A stretch of DNA of 64,000 nucleotides from JAPORK01 sp026710285 (lineage in GTDB: Bacteria > Pseudomonadota > Gammaproteobacteria > Pseudomonadales > Endozoicomonadaceae): contig OZ241746.1 in NCBI GenBank assembly GCA_965201045.1, positions 4,464,001 through 4,528,000 of the forward strand. The letters run 5' to 3'. The notes beneath the pieces were generated by a model that was not told where the DNA came from, did no database searches, and saw only the letters and a list, made by a program, of their open reading frames with translations. The number at the start of each line of letters is the position of its first letter. Positions within the stretch are counted from its first letter, which is position 1. This document shows positions 1 to 9,974 of this stretch, piece after piece. The position numbers and the translations under genes are program-made.

Positions 1-169
1 ACAAAAAGTACAGCAAATGGAACATCTGCTCTATCCGCTGATTATTAAGTGGTTTGCAGAAAACCGGATACAACAAAAAAATAATGTGGTCTGGCTTGAT
101 AATAAACCACTGCCTTCATTGGGATATCAATATACTCATCAACAACTTATTAACCAGGCAAAAGGGTAA
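1..169 (+). CDS. purN: PurN, phosphoribosylglycinamide formyltransferase (C-terminal end only)
   Basis: The window opens inside a reading frame (codons from base 2) that stops with TAA at 167-169. The 55 visible residues include EHLLYPLIIKWFAENR and VWLDNKPLP. They match the C-terminal tail of PurN, where E. coli has a very similar EHAIYPLVISWFADGR / AAWLDGQRLP pattern. PurN transfers a formyl group from 10-formyl-tetrahydrofolate to glycinamide ribonucleotide in cytosolic purine synthesis. The catalytic Asn/His/Asp residues lie upstream of the window, so activity cannot be judged. purM, its usual partner, would be expected further left. The assignment rests on this tail alone but the match is characteristic. 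Confidence 0.85.
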   Translation, partial: QKVQQMEHLLYPLIIKWFAENRIQQKNNVVWLDNKPLPSLGYQYTHQQLINQAKG

Positions 170-185
170 TATCTGTTTTATCATG

Positions 186-224
186 GCTGACGGAACCATA
201 CGGTAACGGAGATAGTCCGTCAGC
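186..224 (+). terminator. Possible hairpin after purN
   Basis: A perfect 9-bp inverted repeat (GCTGACGGA at 186-194, TCCGTCAGC at 216-224) lies 17 bases after the purN stop. The loop is long (21 nt) and only a short T-rich run follows, so it is a weak terminator candidate. Confidence 0.3.
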
Positions 225-471
225 TATCGTTTGATGCAATGAACGCATTTGATGATTGCTTTAGCCGTCAGATGATTAATGCACAATACCTGATCTTCAG
301 CCTGTCTGAAACCTTTATCCCCATTTATGTAATACAATGTTAGTCTGCTTAACAAAATTGTATTTTCATCTCAACGTGAAGAACTTCTTCAGAATAATTA
401 CCATCAAAGCTATTTAAAATCACAACAACGACAAAAAAATTACAATTATTTACAAGCAAAGGAGATGATTT
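225..471. other. Spacer between purN and the 652-aa gene
   Basis: Apart from the hairpin at 186-224, the 302-bp gap after purN holds no convincing gene. The only clear signal is the strong ribosome binding site AAAGGAG at 458-464, seven bases before the ATG at 472. The last 130 bases are AT-rich and would be the natural place for the promoter of the downstream gene, but no clean -35/-10 pair stands out. Confidence 0.4.
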
Positions 472-2430
472 ATGGCTTATAGTATTCCCCCTTTTGAACG
501 GACAGCGCCAGCACCCGTTATGGTACCTGGTCATAACGATAGAAATACCACGGGCAGCGTATCGGTGTTGAAAACAACGCAAGAGAAAGATATAGAAAAC
601 AAAACTGAGTTCATTCTCGGACATAAAAAAACCACCATTCCTGTAGATAACCGCAGAGTTGCTGCGGTTGAGCATGATTCTGATAAAACAATGTCAGACC
701 TTAAAAAGCATCAGGAAAAACTACTTTCAGATGCGGATAAAGCAAGAGCGATGCTGCCTGCTCAATACCACAAGTGGTGTGATGAACAACAGGCTGTGCT
801 TGAGTATGCAGTATCCGGATTTTCAGAATTACCCTTAGCAGAAATACGCCAAAAACTGAATTACATTCAGGATGTATTTACTCAGGAAACGAACCAGAAA
901 GTGAAAGGCTTCATGGTTACTATATTGAGATCGATTCCTTTTCAGCCATGGTTGCAAAATCTGCATGACTGTGAAATCTTCATTGTTCAGACATTAGCAG
1001 ATCTGAATAAAATAGTTACCAAACGTAACCCGATGGAAGAAACGTCGGATATGGAAACTGCAAAAAGGGCAAAGCGAGGGTTAGAACGACTGCAAGATTT
1101 AAAATCAGGCAAAAAGACGCTTAGCGAAATAACAAAGGTAGTAACAAGTGGAATTAAGGCATTATCAGAACCAACAGCAGCCCGCAAAACTGTAGAAGAA
1201 TATTTGCCAAAATATAAATTAGCACTACAAGGTCTTGCTATAGCAATGAATATAAATACAGCTGAGACAGATCTACAGCCTGTTAAGATACAACCATGGC
1301 AGGCAATAGATGCCATGGTTATGAAAATGGCTGAATCCGCTATGGAAGATTGCAATACTTTACCCAAACTACCTGAAATGGAAGGCATGAGGGAATGGTT
1401 AATAACCAATCTTTTATCTGACTTTCCAACTTACTACAAAATTCTTTTTTTATACGAAGAGGAAGCACTCTATCGTTTTTTAAGTAGTGCCCCGGTTGTC
1501 ATGCAAAGTGCATTAGGTGAATTTATGCTAAAGATCGGTGAATTAAATAAGATGCTGAGAAGTATTAACCCGAACTGCGGTTTGACAAAGATGAGGTTAG
1601 ATTCAGCTACAGCGTTAACAACATTTATTCCATCGGAACATATACCGCTGTTTGAAGCAGTTTCTACATGTACAGCAGGAATTGTTCTGCCTGATGAAAT
1701 AATCACCACAGCACTAGAAGACAATGACTTGGCATTCAATTGCTTGCAAACACTTTATCTCCGTGTTAATCCACCTAAACAAATTGATGAGATAGTCACA
1801 CTTAAATTCCAGAATTATATTCCGGCGATTAAAACTTATTATTTCAGTCGATTATGGTATAACAACGAAGCCGCTATGACAAAAGAAATTAACTCAGCGT
1901 TAACTATGCTAAAGGGTCAACCTGAGCGAAAAAAATCTGGTCTTCTAACTACGTTTCGCAAGATGATAGGCTCTAAACAAAAAGACCAAACATCAGCATC
2001 AACGGCAATGGTCAGTGTTGAAAGCTTACAAGCTATTACAGCAAAAATGAGCACAAAATTTACCAGCACAGGGGTGGGATTAGTTGCTGCAGATCAGCAG
2101 GCAACATGTGATTTTCCAAAAATTAATGACCGGTCATCCGGACCAATTCAAACAAAAAAAATAATGGCCGCAGTACTTGCTGAGGATAATGCAACTTACA
2201 ACAGAACATGGGGTAATGGTCCAAAACATGGAAGTCATGCTCAGGTTACCAATGCTCGTGTGGGCTCGATCAAACCTAATCCGGGCAAGAGCAGCACAAG
2301 AGTAAAACCAACTGCTGAACAAAAAATCTTATCTGGCGGTAGTCTTAAGGTAACAACAGAAGCTATTCATGCACTTGATACGGCTAAAACACCCAAACCT
2401 AAGAAGAAGACGCATAGTACAAATGTATAA
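472..2430 (+). CDS. Unknown 652-aa cytosolic-type protein, effector candidate
   Basis: The start is secure: ATG at 472 preceded by AAAGGAG. I do not recognise a family. There is no signal peptide or membrane segment. The N-terminal 80 residues are polar and probably disordered. Residues about 80-480 look mostly alpha-helical (for example LPLAEIRQKLNYIQDVF). The last ~150 residues are rich in Lys, Thr, Ser and Pro, ending in PKPKKKTH. A long helical core with disordered ends and no export signal suits a secretion-system substrate or scaffold, but that is inference from composition. It stands alone on the plus strand, convergent with the giant gene at 2928-6569, with a MITE between them. Confidence 0.7.
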   Translation: MAYSIPPFERTAPAPVMVPGHNDRNTTGSVSVLKTTQEKDIENKTEFILGHKKTTIPVDNRRVAAVEHDSDKTMSDLKKHQEKLLSDADKARAMLPAQYHKWCDEQQAVLEYAVSGFSELPLAEIRQKLNYIQDVFTQETNQKVKGFMVTILRSIPFQPWLQNLHDCEIFIVQTLADLNKIVTKRNPMEETSDMETAKRAKRGLERLQDLKSGKKTLSEITKVVTSGIKALSEPTAARKTVEEYLPKYKLALQGLAIAMNINTAETDLQPVKIQPWQAIDAMVMKMAESAMEDCNTLPKLPEMEGMREWLITNLLSDFPTYYKILFLYEEEALYRFLSSAPVVMQSALGEFMLKIGELNKMLRSINPNCGLTKMRLDSATALTTFIPSEHIPLFEAVSTCTAGIVLPDEIITTALEDNDLAFNCLQTLYLRVNPPKQIDEIVTLKFQNYIPAIKTYYFSRLWYNNEAAMTKEINSALTMLKGQPERKKSGLLTTFRKMIGSKQKDQTSASTAMVSVESLQAITAKMSTKFTSTGVGLVAADQQATCDFPKINDRSSGPIQTKKIMAAVLAEDNATYNRTWGNGPKHGSHAQVTNARVGSIKPNPGKSSTRVKPTAEQKILSGGSLKVTTEAIHALDTAKTPKPKKKTHSTNV

Positions 2431-2481
2431 ATAGCAAGAATTACACAAAACAGATAATGCTGAAATAACTCGGTCTCCGGC

Positions 2482-2717
2482 CTGTCTCTTAGTCACACTT
2501 TTTAGATGCTGACTTTTATCCTTACAGGTTGTCTGCTACTGAATATCCAGCTTTTTTGGCATGAATCCGTGGGCTGAGCCTGTCGAAGCCCAGAGGTCAA
2601 AAGCAGCCGGGCTTCGACAAGCTCAGCCCACGGTGCGTTCAGTAAAGGTCTATATATTCTGCAGAAAATAAAACTATGAATGAAAATCAGAACTTAAAAA
2701 ATGTGACTAAAAGACAG
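2482..2717. mobile_element. MITE-A copy 1 (236 bp, Tn5/IS50-like ends)
   Basis: Non-autonomous element with terminal inverted repeats CTGTCTCTTAGTCACA (2482-2497) and TGTGACTAAAAGACAG (2702-2717). It is flanked by an imperfect 9-bp target duplication, GTCTCCGGC (2473-2481) and GTCTCTGGC (2718-2726). The first nine bases match the Tn5/IS50 mosaic end, and 9-bp duplications are typical of that IS4-type group, so an IS50-like transposase elsewhere in the genome is the likely mobiliser. The interior carries a long hairpin with arms CCGTGGGCTGAGCCTGTCGA and TCGACAAGCTCAGCCCACGG. No coding frame is present. Two more copies are at 27617-27876 and 29396-29630. Confidence 0.88.
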
Positions 2718-2927
2718 GTCTCTGGCAGAGGTTACCGGACCCGATAAACAGGGAAGTTATATTTTGTGATGATTACCTTTAATACATTCCCTCCCTGGCA
2801 GGAATGACCACGGATTTATGAAAAAAACAGCTTATTTATCTGATATGAATGAGTTATTACAATAATGAAACATAGTCTGTTGTGCCAAAAAAACTTTGAA
2901 TCGGGATTTATGGCACATCATTTAATA

Positions 2928-5900
2928 TCAGGCATTGGTAACATGTTTCATTACTCTGAGCTGATCACTGATTCTTCTACTAAACTGCTCACGACGATTG
3001 ATCATACGGTCCAGTTTATCCTGTGATAATGAAGCATCTCCAGCCATATTGATAATTGCTCTGTGTATAACCACTTTGCCGAAAAGTAGAGAAGTCTGTT
3101 TGTGTAGTGATTCAACCACTTCACCCACTGTTTTTTCTGCCTCAGCCAGCATCGCAGGCAGGCAACGATCAATTTTCATTTCATGCTGACGCATCAGTTC
3201 AACCATGGTCAACTTTTTTCTGAACTGAAAGAAACGCTTAGCTACTGCCTGATCATCTCCGGGAATGAGTCGGGTACCCAATTCTTGTAACAACATCTCT
3301 CTGTTGCGCTGCACTCTGGCTATAGCCCAGTAAATCGCCTGCGTAGCATCGGCAGGTACCTGGGATTTAACAGTGTCTGACAGACAGGCAACGATTGTCT
3401 CACGCTTTGTTGCATTGCCCTGAAGAACCTGTTCTAACTGTCTTAATTCACAGGCTACTGTTTGCACTGTTTTTAACTGTACATTGTATGTATTGTCAGT
3501 GGTCACATCCTGTGCAAACTTGTTTTCCAGTGCTGTGGCCAGATGAGGATTTCTGGCTTGAAAATCAGCCCAGAACTGTGTATATAATTTTTCGTAAGCA
3601 AAATATCTTTTAACTGTATTATAACCACCGTTTTGCAAGCATGATCGGGTTGCTTCTCGGGCACGTTGTTCAATATCTGCCATACCCGGTTCCAGCATTA
3701 CAGCTACTTTTTTATTGATTAACAGTGTCATATCTTTAAAAGGATCCGTCTGATAAAATAGCGCAGTTAATGACATTGAAAGCGCAGGTCCTGCGGTTAT
3801 CGTATAACCAATCAGGGCAGGTCCGAGTACACTGACCACCACCGGTGTGGCAACCACCGAAGCAACAATCGGTGCAACCACTGCCGTTGCTTTGATGGCT
3901 TCAGAACAGAAAGAGAGAAAACTACCTTTGCCTTCTTTCCATAATGCAAAAGTGGCTTTTAAACGGGTAAATCGAATAGTGAACGGTCTGCACAACGCTT
4001 TTATAGCTGAATATTTTATCGAATGTCCTTTTGCCTGCTCAGCGAGAACTTCTGCACTGGTCTGCATAAGCTGAAGTCTGCGTGCAGCTTCCTGAGGTCC
4101 GTACTCTATTGTCATCATCGTCATGTTAATACCTTTGACATCTTCATCAGAAAGCGTGCTGACACCCTGTTTAACCATTGTGGTTGAAGCAATTTTAAAT
4201 GCTGTTTTAAATGCAGACCACGCTGTTCCAAATACAGATCCTGATGCAGCTTGACTCATAATTTCAGCAGCTCCAACTGTCCCTGTAATCACCTCAGGTG
4301 CCCACTGAAAAAACTGACACAGGGCAAACATCCGTTTTAAAGCTGTTGCTTTCTCAGCATCTAAACAGGTGATATCCATGGCAGCTGGGTCAAACTGTTC
4401 AGTCATATAAGCAGCCATTGCTTCCATACTGATCCGTTTTTTAAACTGGTTGAAAATATTGTACAACTCTGATTTATTACTGACGGTATTTTCAATGACA
4501 GCAATTGTTTGTGCAACGTTACCGGCAAGTACCCGTGCCATATGTGGATGGTGCTCACAAAGCTCAGCATAATCTTCAAGCTGTTTTCTTACCGTATCTA
4601 ACAATGCATTTGAAGCACCTTTTTGAATTGAGAAACTGGTTCTGCAGGCTTCAGAAATACTGATTTGACCAGAAACTGTCTTATAAATAAAATTTACGAC
4701 ATTTTTCATCTGGTCTGCCATTACTCCTGCTGCTGTACATACCTGTCCGGGTAATGCCTGAATCTGTGCATTTATCTGCGTGGTGAAATCATAACTGAAA
4801 TGGTACTTTAACTGGTATTCCAGATAAATATCACGCAACCTTTGATGAACCGGTATTTCAGCACCACGCAATAAGTGACAACCCAGACCACTGATCATTC
4901 CGGAAAAAGTAAATTTTTCGCTTAACAATGCAGCGGGAGGACGTAACGCTTCTAATGCTGCAATTTTTTTCAGATGAATTTCAAAGTCTGCCTTTTTGCT
5001 GTTTTTCAGTTTATCAGCTGAGTCAATATGTGCTCTGGCCTGAGTGAACAAATACTCAATTTGTGCTTTTATCAGGGCATCTTTTGCCTGAAGCATACAT
5101 TTTTGTTCTTCAAAAGAGTTAACATTCATGGACAATGATAAAAAATATTGTAATGCTTTTACACAGCCAGCAATACCCTGTTTATCTACAGAAGCAAGAT
5201 GCGCTTTGATTTGCTTAACGGTCATCGTTCCATCAGGAAACCAAAGAGGAGACTCAGCGGCTTTGTTTTTATTGATATAACTTTGCATTGTAACCAGCTG
5301 TAACACTTCCAACTTATTACTGATTTTTTCATCTACAGTATAGTTACATGCTTTAGCTTGTCTGGCCAGGTGAGTCAAACGACACAACCATACCTGATTA
5401 TTCCTGGCTTTACCAGCAGGTGTTTGCATTTCGGATAACAGCTGTTGTTCATACAAAGCGATTAACTGCTGTGTTAATGATCCCCGGATCCAGGCGATTA
5501 AAGGTTTGTCCGTTGCCATCAGCGTTTTTAGAAAATTACTTTTATCAGTAGCTTCTGTATAGCTCTGCAAACCATCCTGCACGGTACTGTCTTTACGCCG
5601 TGCTTCTTTGTAAAATTCACTAAAAAGCGCTTCGACCTGTTCAGGAGCAGTTTCACACAAAGACTGAAGATTCTCTGCTGTGGTAGCATGTTCAGGATCA
5701 AGTTGTCCGTTATCAAAGAGCCAGATAATGCTCTGCAATAAAAAGTTCTCATGATGCTTATACGCTTCTGTGTTACAAATTTCCTGTATGGCTTCTTCTA
5801 TTTTCTCTGGGTTGTGTTGCCAAACCAAATACTGGCTGCTTGTAAGAGCAAGATCTGTTGGATCAGTTAAAGCAGAAGATTGTACGATACTTTCTGGAAC

Positions 5901-6569
5901 AGCTGTTAATTTGGGATGTTCAGCAATACCTGCCAGCTGCAACAAGGCTAAATCATAACGGTCTGCAAAAGGAACCCGGTTTTCTTTCTGCTCAAAAACT
6001 TTCAATGAACGTAACAGATAATCAAAATCTGTCTCTGCACTGCTGGCAGATGCTTTATCCAGCGCCTCCAACATTGCCTGAATCTCTTGTTCTTGTTCAG
6101 TTCCATCGTCTTCATTATCACCAAGATGCATCATTTCTGCATCATTATATACATCCTGATAGCATTGCAAGCGGGTTTTTATCAATGCTAAGGCGAGCGA
6201 CTGATCAAAAAGATACAATCGTTTCAGTACAGAATGGCTGTTGTCACCTGAGATAAATTCAACCACACTCATATTCAGATGATCTGCCTGATTTTTTAAG
6301 CTTTGAATGAAACACTGAGCACGCTCTGCTGCTGGCTGAGAAGCGTTACCCGTATTAAGCCGGGGCATATCTGATGAAACATTAGTGGCTGTTCGTGTGG
6401 GATCAAGTGCTATTTTACGCTCATTAAGCCTTAAACAGACATTAGGTGCAATGGCTGAGGGCTTCAGACCATTTGGTACAACCACACGGATATTTCCCCG
6501 TTGTGCCTGTTGGTTAACAGAGTAGATGCCTTCCGTTTGCTGTGGTTTATCTCTATTTATATGCAGCAT
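2928..6569 (-). CDS. Unknown giant protein (1213 aa) with one hydrophobic hairpin, effector candidate
   Basis: The frame opens at a GTG at 6596, but I prefer the ATG at 6569 because AAGGAG sits nine bases before it. The protein is long, helical and Gln/Ala/Leu-rich with no signal peptide. One strongly hydrophobic stretch at about residues 885-940 (VVAPIVASVVATPVVVSVLG then ALIGYTITAGPALSMSLTAL) could form a two-pass membrane hairpin. An acidic patch (GDNEDDGTEQEQE) occurs near residue 150. I do not recognise a family. Large helical proteins with an internal membrane hairpin and no Sec signal are common among effectors that insert into host membranes; this is inference. It is convergent with the 652-aa gene and has no operon partners. 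Confidence 0.72.
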   Translation of the reverse strand: MLHINRDKPQQTEGIYSVNQQAQRGNIRVVVPNGLKPSAIAPNVCLRLNERKIALDPTRTATNVSSDMPRLNTGNASQPAAERAQCFIQSLKNQADHLNMSVVEFISGDNSHSVLKRLYLFDQSLALALIKTRLQCYQDVYNDAEMMHLGDNEDDGTEQEQEIQAMLEALDKASASSAETDFDYLLRSLKVFEQKENRVPFADRYDLALLQLAGIAEHPKLTAVPESIVQSSALTDPTDLALTSSQYLVWQHNPEKIEEAIQEICNTEAYKHHENFLLQSIIWLFDNGQLDPEHATTAENLQSLCETAPEQVEALFSEFYKEARRKDSTVQDGLQSYTEATDKSNFLKTLMATDKPLIAWIRGSLTQQLIALYEQQLLSEMQTPAGKARNNQVWLCRLTHLARQAKACNYTVDEKISNKLEVLQLVTMQSYINKNKAAESPLWFPDGTMTVKQIKAHLASVDKQGIAGCVKALQYFLSLSMNVNSFEEQKCMLQAKDALIKAQIEYLFTQARAHIDSADKLKNSKKADFEIHLKKIAALEALRPPAALLSEKFTFSGMISGLGCHLLRGAEIPVHQRLRDIYLEYQLKYHFSYDFTTQINAQIQALPGQVCTAAGVMADQMKNVVNFIYKTVSGQISISEACRTSFSIQKGASNALLDTVRKQLEDYAELCEHHPHMARVLAGNVAQTIAVIENTVSNKSELYNIFNQFKKRISMEAMAAYMTEQFDPAAMDITCLDAEKATALKRMFALCQFFQWAPEVITGTVGAAEIMSQAASGSVFGTAWSAFKTAFKIASTTMVKQGVSTLSDEDVKGINMTMMTIEYGPQEAARRLQLMQTSAEVLAEQAKGHSIKYSAIKALCRPFTIRFTRLKATFALWKEGKGSFLSFCSEAIKATAVVAPIVASVVATPVVVSVLGPALIGYTITAGPALSMSLTALFYQTDPFKDMTLLINKKVAVMLEPGMADIEQRAREATRSCLQNGGYNTVKRYFAYEKLYTQFWADFQARNPHLATALENKFAQDVTTDNTYNVQLKTVQTVACELRQLEQVLQGNATKRETIVACLSDTVKSQVPADATQAIYWAIARVQRNREMLLQELGTRLIPGDDQAVAKRFFQFRKKLTMVELMRQHEMKIDRCLPAMLAEAEKTVGEVVESLHKQTSLLFGKVVIHRAIINMAGDASLSQDKLDRMINRREQFSRRISDQLRVMKHVTNA

Positions 6570-6828
6570 AATGGGGATCTCCTTATCCTTAATCACTTCC
6601 TTTGTGAGTAATAGTAAGACTGCTGTTTTTTTGTTAAGTTTCTGTTACTGACTGGTTATGCGACTAAGGTATGAAGGGATGGCTATTATTACCTGGAGGG
6701 AATAATTTACAAGCTATATATAAAACCAGCCAGGCATCTTCTATCATACTGATTTAAAAAGAAATTTATCTACTTCTCAAAAATGGAATTCAGTCAACAG
6801 ATAATTCAGATATTTTTTCTGGCATTTA

Positions 6829-7608
6829 TTAAACACCTGAATTGCAACTATCTGCATTGTCGACAACCGGTCTGAACTCATCTGTAGACATGAGTTTACC
6901 CCGCAGAGCTATATCAACCTGTCCCTGCAGTTTACATAACAGCCTGTACTGATAAGGGGCATCTTCACATAGCTTTTCAACCATAAGCTGAAGATTTGTA
7001 TCCTTTTGTTCCAGCAGATTTACGATATCTTCGGTAATATATGCAGGACAAAACCCAACGTTCTCCTGTGGATTGGTTGCACATACCAGTGTTGCACATC
7101 CATCATATTTATTGTCATAATCACGCTGTAATGATAACACATCACCCGCTTTTAATTGTGATACCCGGTCAGCAGCAGACTGAGGAAGATGTCTTAAACC
7201 ATGTGCAAAAAAATAGTATTCCAGCATTCCATCCTGTGCGGGTATTAACGGTTTAAATACCTGTAAGTTATCAGTGGTTCGGGCACCACCTGAGCGGCTT
7301 AAAATTTCAAATGGAGAAGCATGTTCTGTTAACCCAAGCCATTTTACAAAACAAGGAAATTCAGGACGTTTTGGTGATAATATTCTGTTGCCAAACAGAG
7401 GAAAAAGTGCTTGTGAATAATAAACTGTCTGCAAATCTGACATACCAATAAAAGGGACAAACTTATCTGACGTAAATGCTCCTTTTGTATAATTAAACAC
7501 ATAGCGCTGTTCATGCTGTTTTAACAGTCCTACTACATGCCATCGCCTTGTATCTGGTGCCTGCCATGCAAGATATACAGCGTTATTTCCCGTGTCTTCT
7601 TTCATCAT
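6829..7608 (-). CDS. HIRAN-domain protein
   Basis: 259 aa. Residues about 130-205 (YYFFAHGLRHLP, GDVLSLQRDYDNKYDG, NVGFCPAYI) fit the HIRAN domain, a fold that in HLTF/Rad5 proteins binds 3' ends of single-stranded DNA. Residues about 20-120 form the N-terminal module that accompanies HIRAN in many proteobacterial proteins (YTKGAF, LFPLFGNRILSPKRPEF, SRSGGARTTD). There is no helicase or nuclease domain, so its job in DNA metabolism or regulation is unknown. The start is a double ATG at 7603-7608 with AAGG just upstream. It follows tmcA on the same strand after 166 bp of AT-rich sequence, so cotranscription is possible but not certain. Confidence 0.78.
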   Translation of the reverse strand: MMKEDTGNNAVYLAWQAPDTRRWHVVGLLKQHEQRYVFNYTKGAFTSDKFVPFIGMSDLQTVYYSQALFPLFGNRILSPKRPEFPCFVKWLGLTEHASPFEILSRSGGARTTDNLQVFKPLIPAQDGMLEYYFFAHGLRHLPQSAADRVSQLKAGDVLSLQRDYDNKYDGCATLVCATNPQENVGFCPAYITEDIVNLLEQKDTNLQLMVEKLCEDAPYQYRLLCKLQGQVDIALRGKLMSTDEFRPVVDNADSCNSGV

Positions 7609-7774
7609 TCAGCAGCCTTGTACGGTTTTCTAAAATCATCTGTATTGCAAATTTTTTTGATATTTCTGACACAATTTCTGAATATATCGTTATTTATTTT
7701 TTTATTCTTTATTACGATAAAAAATGGCAAAAAAATATTCGTTGTTATACAGAATTTATGCAACCCTCTGTTAA

Positions 7775-9958
7775 CTACTTTAAAAAACCGTATATAATCG
7801 TATATGCCTCTCTTAAATTTTTGTCCGCTGCTTTTTTTCCTGAAAGACCAAGCTTTTCAACACAGACCTTCCATGTGTGTCCCTGCGCTATTTTCATAAC
7901 AAGTAGAGATTGTTGCTCTTTGTTTAGCAGAGAAAATTTAGCGTGCACAATAGCATGCAACAATGCCTTGTGCAATGTACAAACAACATAATCATAGAGG
8001 CGATAGCCATGAATATAAGCCTCAATTGATTTTATCTCAGCCTCTGAAAATATCACCGGTAAAGAAACCGTATAAAGGTGAGTGAATAGAGTAATACAGA
8101 CCGGTAATTCTAAATTTTTTAATGGCTCTTTGAGAAGGTGAGGTAACTGATTTAAGAAATGAGATTGTGCTTGTTGTACTATCTGTTTCCCTGTTTCAGA
8201 CAAAGGATAAACAACGGTTGACGCATGACAAGCGCTGCTGGCATCACATCTGCTGCTGATACCAATAAATGAAAATCCATTTTTTTTCCAGAAGGACAAT
8301 AAAGCAGCTGTTGCACCAAAATTACTACCCACATAGTCATAATTCGCTGTTTGCATCTGACTAATAATATTCGTTACCAGCATGCTACCGAGCCCAATCG
8401 ACTGAAGTGCTGGATGCACAGCGATACGCTGAATTCTCACACAACGTGCACTAAGTGCGTCGATGGTATTACATTGTGTCGCCAGTAATTGTGGCAACAT
8501 CTTTCCGCGCAGGCGCCGCTTTCCAAAATAAACATCCTGCTGTAAACCGGAGTCAACAGGTTCTTCACTAAACGTTAAAGCCACCCCCAGTACAATGGTA
8601 CGTTCATTATGTGAAGAAATGAGTGTATGTATTTCAATGTCAGGCGCATCGAGCAACCGCCTGAAGTCAGCAGGTCGTGTCTGATAGTGAGAAATAACTA
8701 ATAACCCAAAAATTTGTGACAACAAATCATGTTGAGCCAGTAGCATTTTCTGAGTACAAATCACATATCGGTAACCTTGCTGTTTGTAAGCAACTAAAGC
8801 CTGCTGATCAGCAGCAGGGATGCTATTGAGTCCTAATAGATCAAATATCAAGCGTTCGGCAGGATCATCTTTTGCCCAGCGTATGGGTGTGTGCATGTGA
8901 AGGTGCTTATAACCGGGATAACTGGCTTGCAGGATTTTTTGAAAACGCACAGCAAAACCTCTTCCAGTACCTTCATAACCATGAATTGTGGTAGAAAAAA
9001 CAATTTTTTTATAATATGTCAGCCATTTCTGCATCAAAGGTGCGGGAATAGCTGCCGCTTCATCTACCAGTAAAATGTCTGTTTCAGGTAAAGACGCTGT
9101 TAACAAATCGGGTGCAATAAACCGAATAGTACCCGAAGCATGTTGAATCTGTGTATCTGCGTTGTTACAAAGACCATCCACCAGCAATCTGTTTGCACAG
9201 GAAAAGAGTGATTTAACTGTGGCAGGTTGTGGAGCTGTCACGATAATATGAGCAAAGGATTGCGCCTGGTTAATTATCCAGGCGGCAGCTAGCCCCAGAG
9301 CAGATGATTTTCCCCGCCCTCTGTCTGAAGTTAGAACAAAAACACCTGGCTTTTGAGCATGACAGAGTGTTGTAATTGCTTTTATTGCCTGTTCCTGTTC
9401 AGCTGTTACAGCACCAAATAAGCCATCACCTTGTTGCTGATTATTTTGTTCAGCTCCCTTTGTTACAACAGGCATTTCCTGTTCTGTCGGAATAGCAGCA
9501 TTATCAGTTATCACAACAACTTCTGATGCTTGCTGTATTAAATTAACTGTTCGCTGAATAAAGTATGATTTACGACCTAAAGAAGATAATGCAAACAGAC
9601 GTCGATTTTCAGGATCATCACTGTTTATCCATCGGTTAAATTCAGGCGTTAATAAAATGAGTATGCCGCCACCACGAATAACGCCTGATACAAGACCAAA
9701 GGCATCAATATTGAATCCGGAAAAAGTATCATAAACCAGTATATTTTCTTCCTGACCCAATAGAGATGCAACCTTAGATACCGGAATAATAATACGCTGC
9801 ACAGAAGGTATGTGCTGATTCGTGATCCAGATTTGTCTGCTATGCTTTTTTAAAAGCTGCTCAGCTTTAAGTATTGTCCACTGATATTGACCACTAATAA
9901 CAAAGAAATGTCTGTGCTGTGATATAAGTGAAGTCATCAATTTTTTAGTGTTGTTCAT
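7775..9958 (-). CDS. tmcA: TmcA, tRNA(Met) cytidine acetyltransferase
   Basis: Makes N4-acetylcytidine at the wobble position of elongator tRNA(Met), using acetyl-CoA and ATP. Domain order is complete: N-terminal DUF1726-type region, RecA-like ATPase with Walker A TSDRGRGKSS (residues ~210-219) and DEAA Walker B in LLVDEAAAIP, then a GNAT acetyltransferase region with IQRIAVHPALQSIGLGSML, and a C-terminal tRNA-binding part. At 727 aa it is slightly longer than E. coli TmcA (671 aa), with a Gln/Asn-rich insert near residues 160-180. It starts 16 bp downstream of the trkH stop, so trkH-tmcA probably form one transcript. Confidence 0.95.
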   Translation of the reverse strand: MNNTKKLMTSLISQHRHFFVISGQYQWTILKAEQLLKKHSRQIWITNQHIPSVQRIIIPVSKVASLLGQEENILVYDTFSGFNIDAFGLVSGVIRGGGILILLTPEFNRWINSDDPENRRLFALSSLGRKSYFIQRTVNLIQQASEVVVITDNAAIPTEQEMPVVTKGAEQNNQQQGDGLFGAVTAEQEQAIKAITTLCHAQKPGVFVLTSDRGRGKSSALGLAAAWIINQAQSFAHIIVTAPQPATVKSLFSCANRLLVDGLCNNADTQIQHASGTIRFIAPDLLTASLPETDILLVDEAAAIPAPLMQKWLTYYKKIVFSTTIHGYEGTGRGFAVRFQKILQASYPGYKHLHMHTPIRWAKDDPAERLIFDLLGLNSIPAADQQALVAYKQQGYRYVICTQKMLLAQHDLLSQIFGLLVISHYQTRPADFRRLLDAPDIEIHTLISSHNERTIVLGVALTFSEEPVDSGLQQDVYFGKRRLRGKMLPQLLATQCNTIDALSARCVRIQRIAVHPALQSIGLGSMLVTNIISQMQTANYDYVGSNFGATAALLSFWKKNGFSFIGISSRCDASSACHASTVVYPLSETGKQIVQQAQSHFLNQLPHLLKEPLKNLELPVCITLFTHLYTVSLPVIFSEAEIKSIEAYIHGYRLYDYVVCTLHKALLHAIVHAKFSLLNKEQQSLLVMKIAQGHTWKVCVEKLGLSGKKAADKNLREAYTIIYGFLK

Positions 9959-9974
9959 ATAAAAGAATGCTTCT

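Noticed and set aside
2534..2640. Long palindrome as a stand-alone REP sequence or terminator
   Set aside because: It lies between the inverted ends of MITE-A, and the same arrangement recurs in the other two copies, so it is part of the mobile element.
7537..7991. Plus-strand frames across the HIRAN-tmcA gap
   Set aside because: They overlap the ends of both genes in antisense and have no ribosome binding site or recognisable domain.
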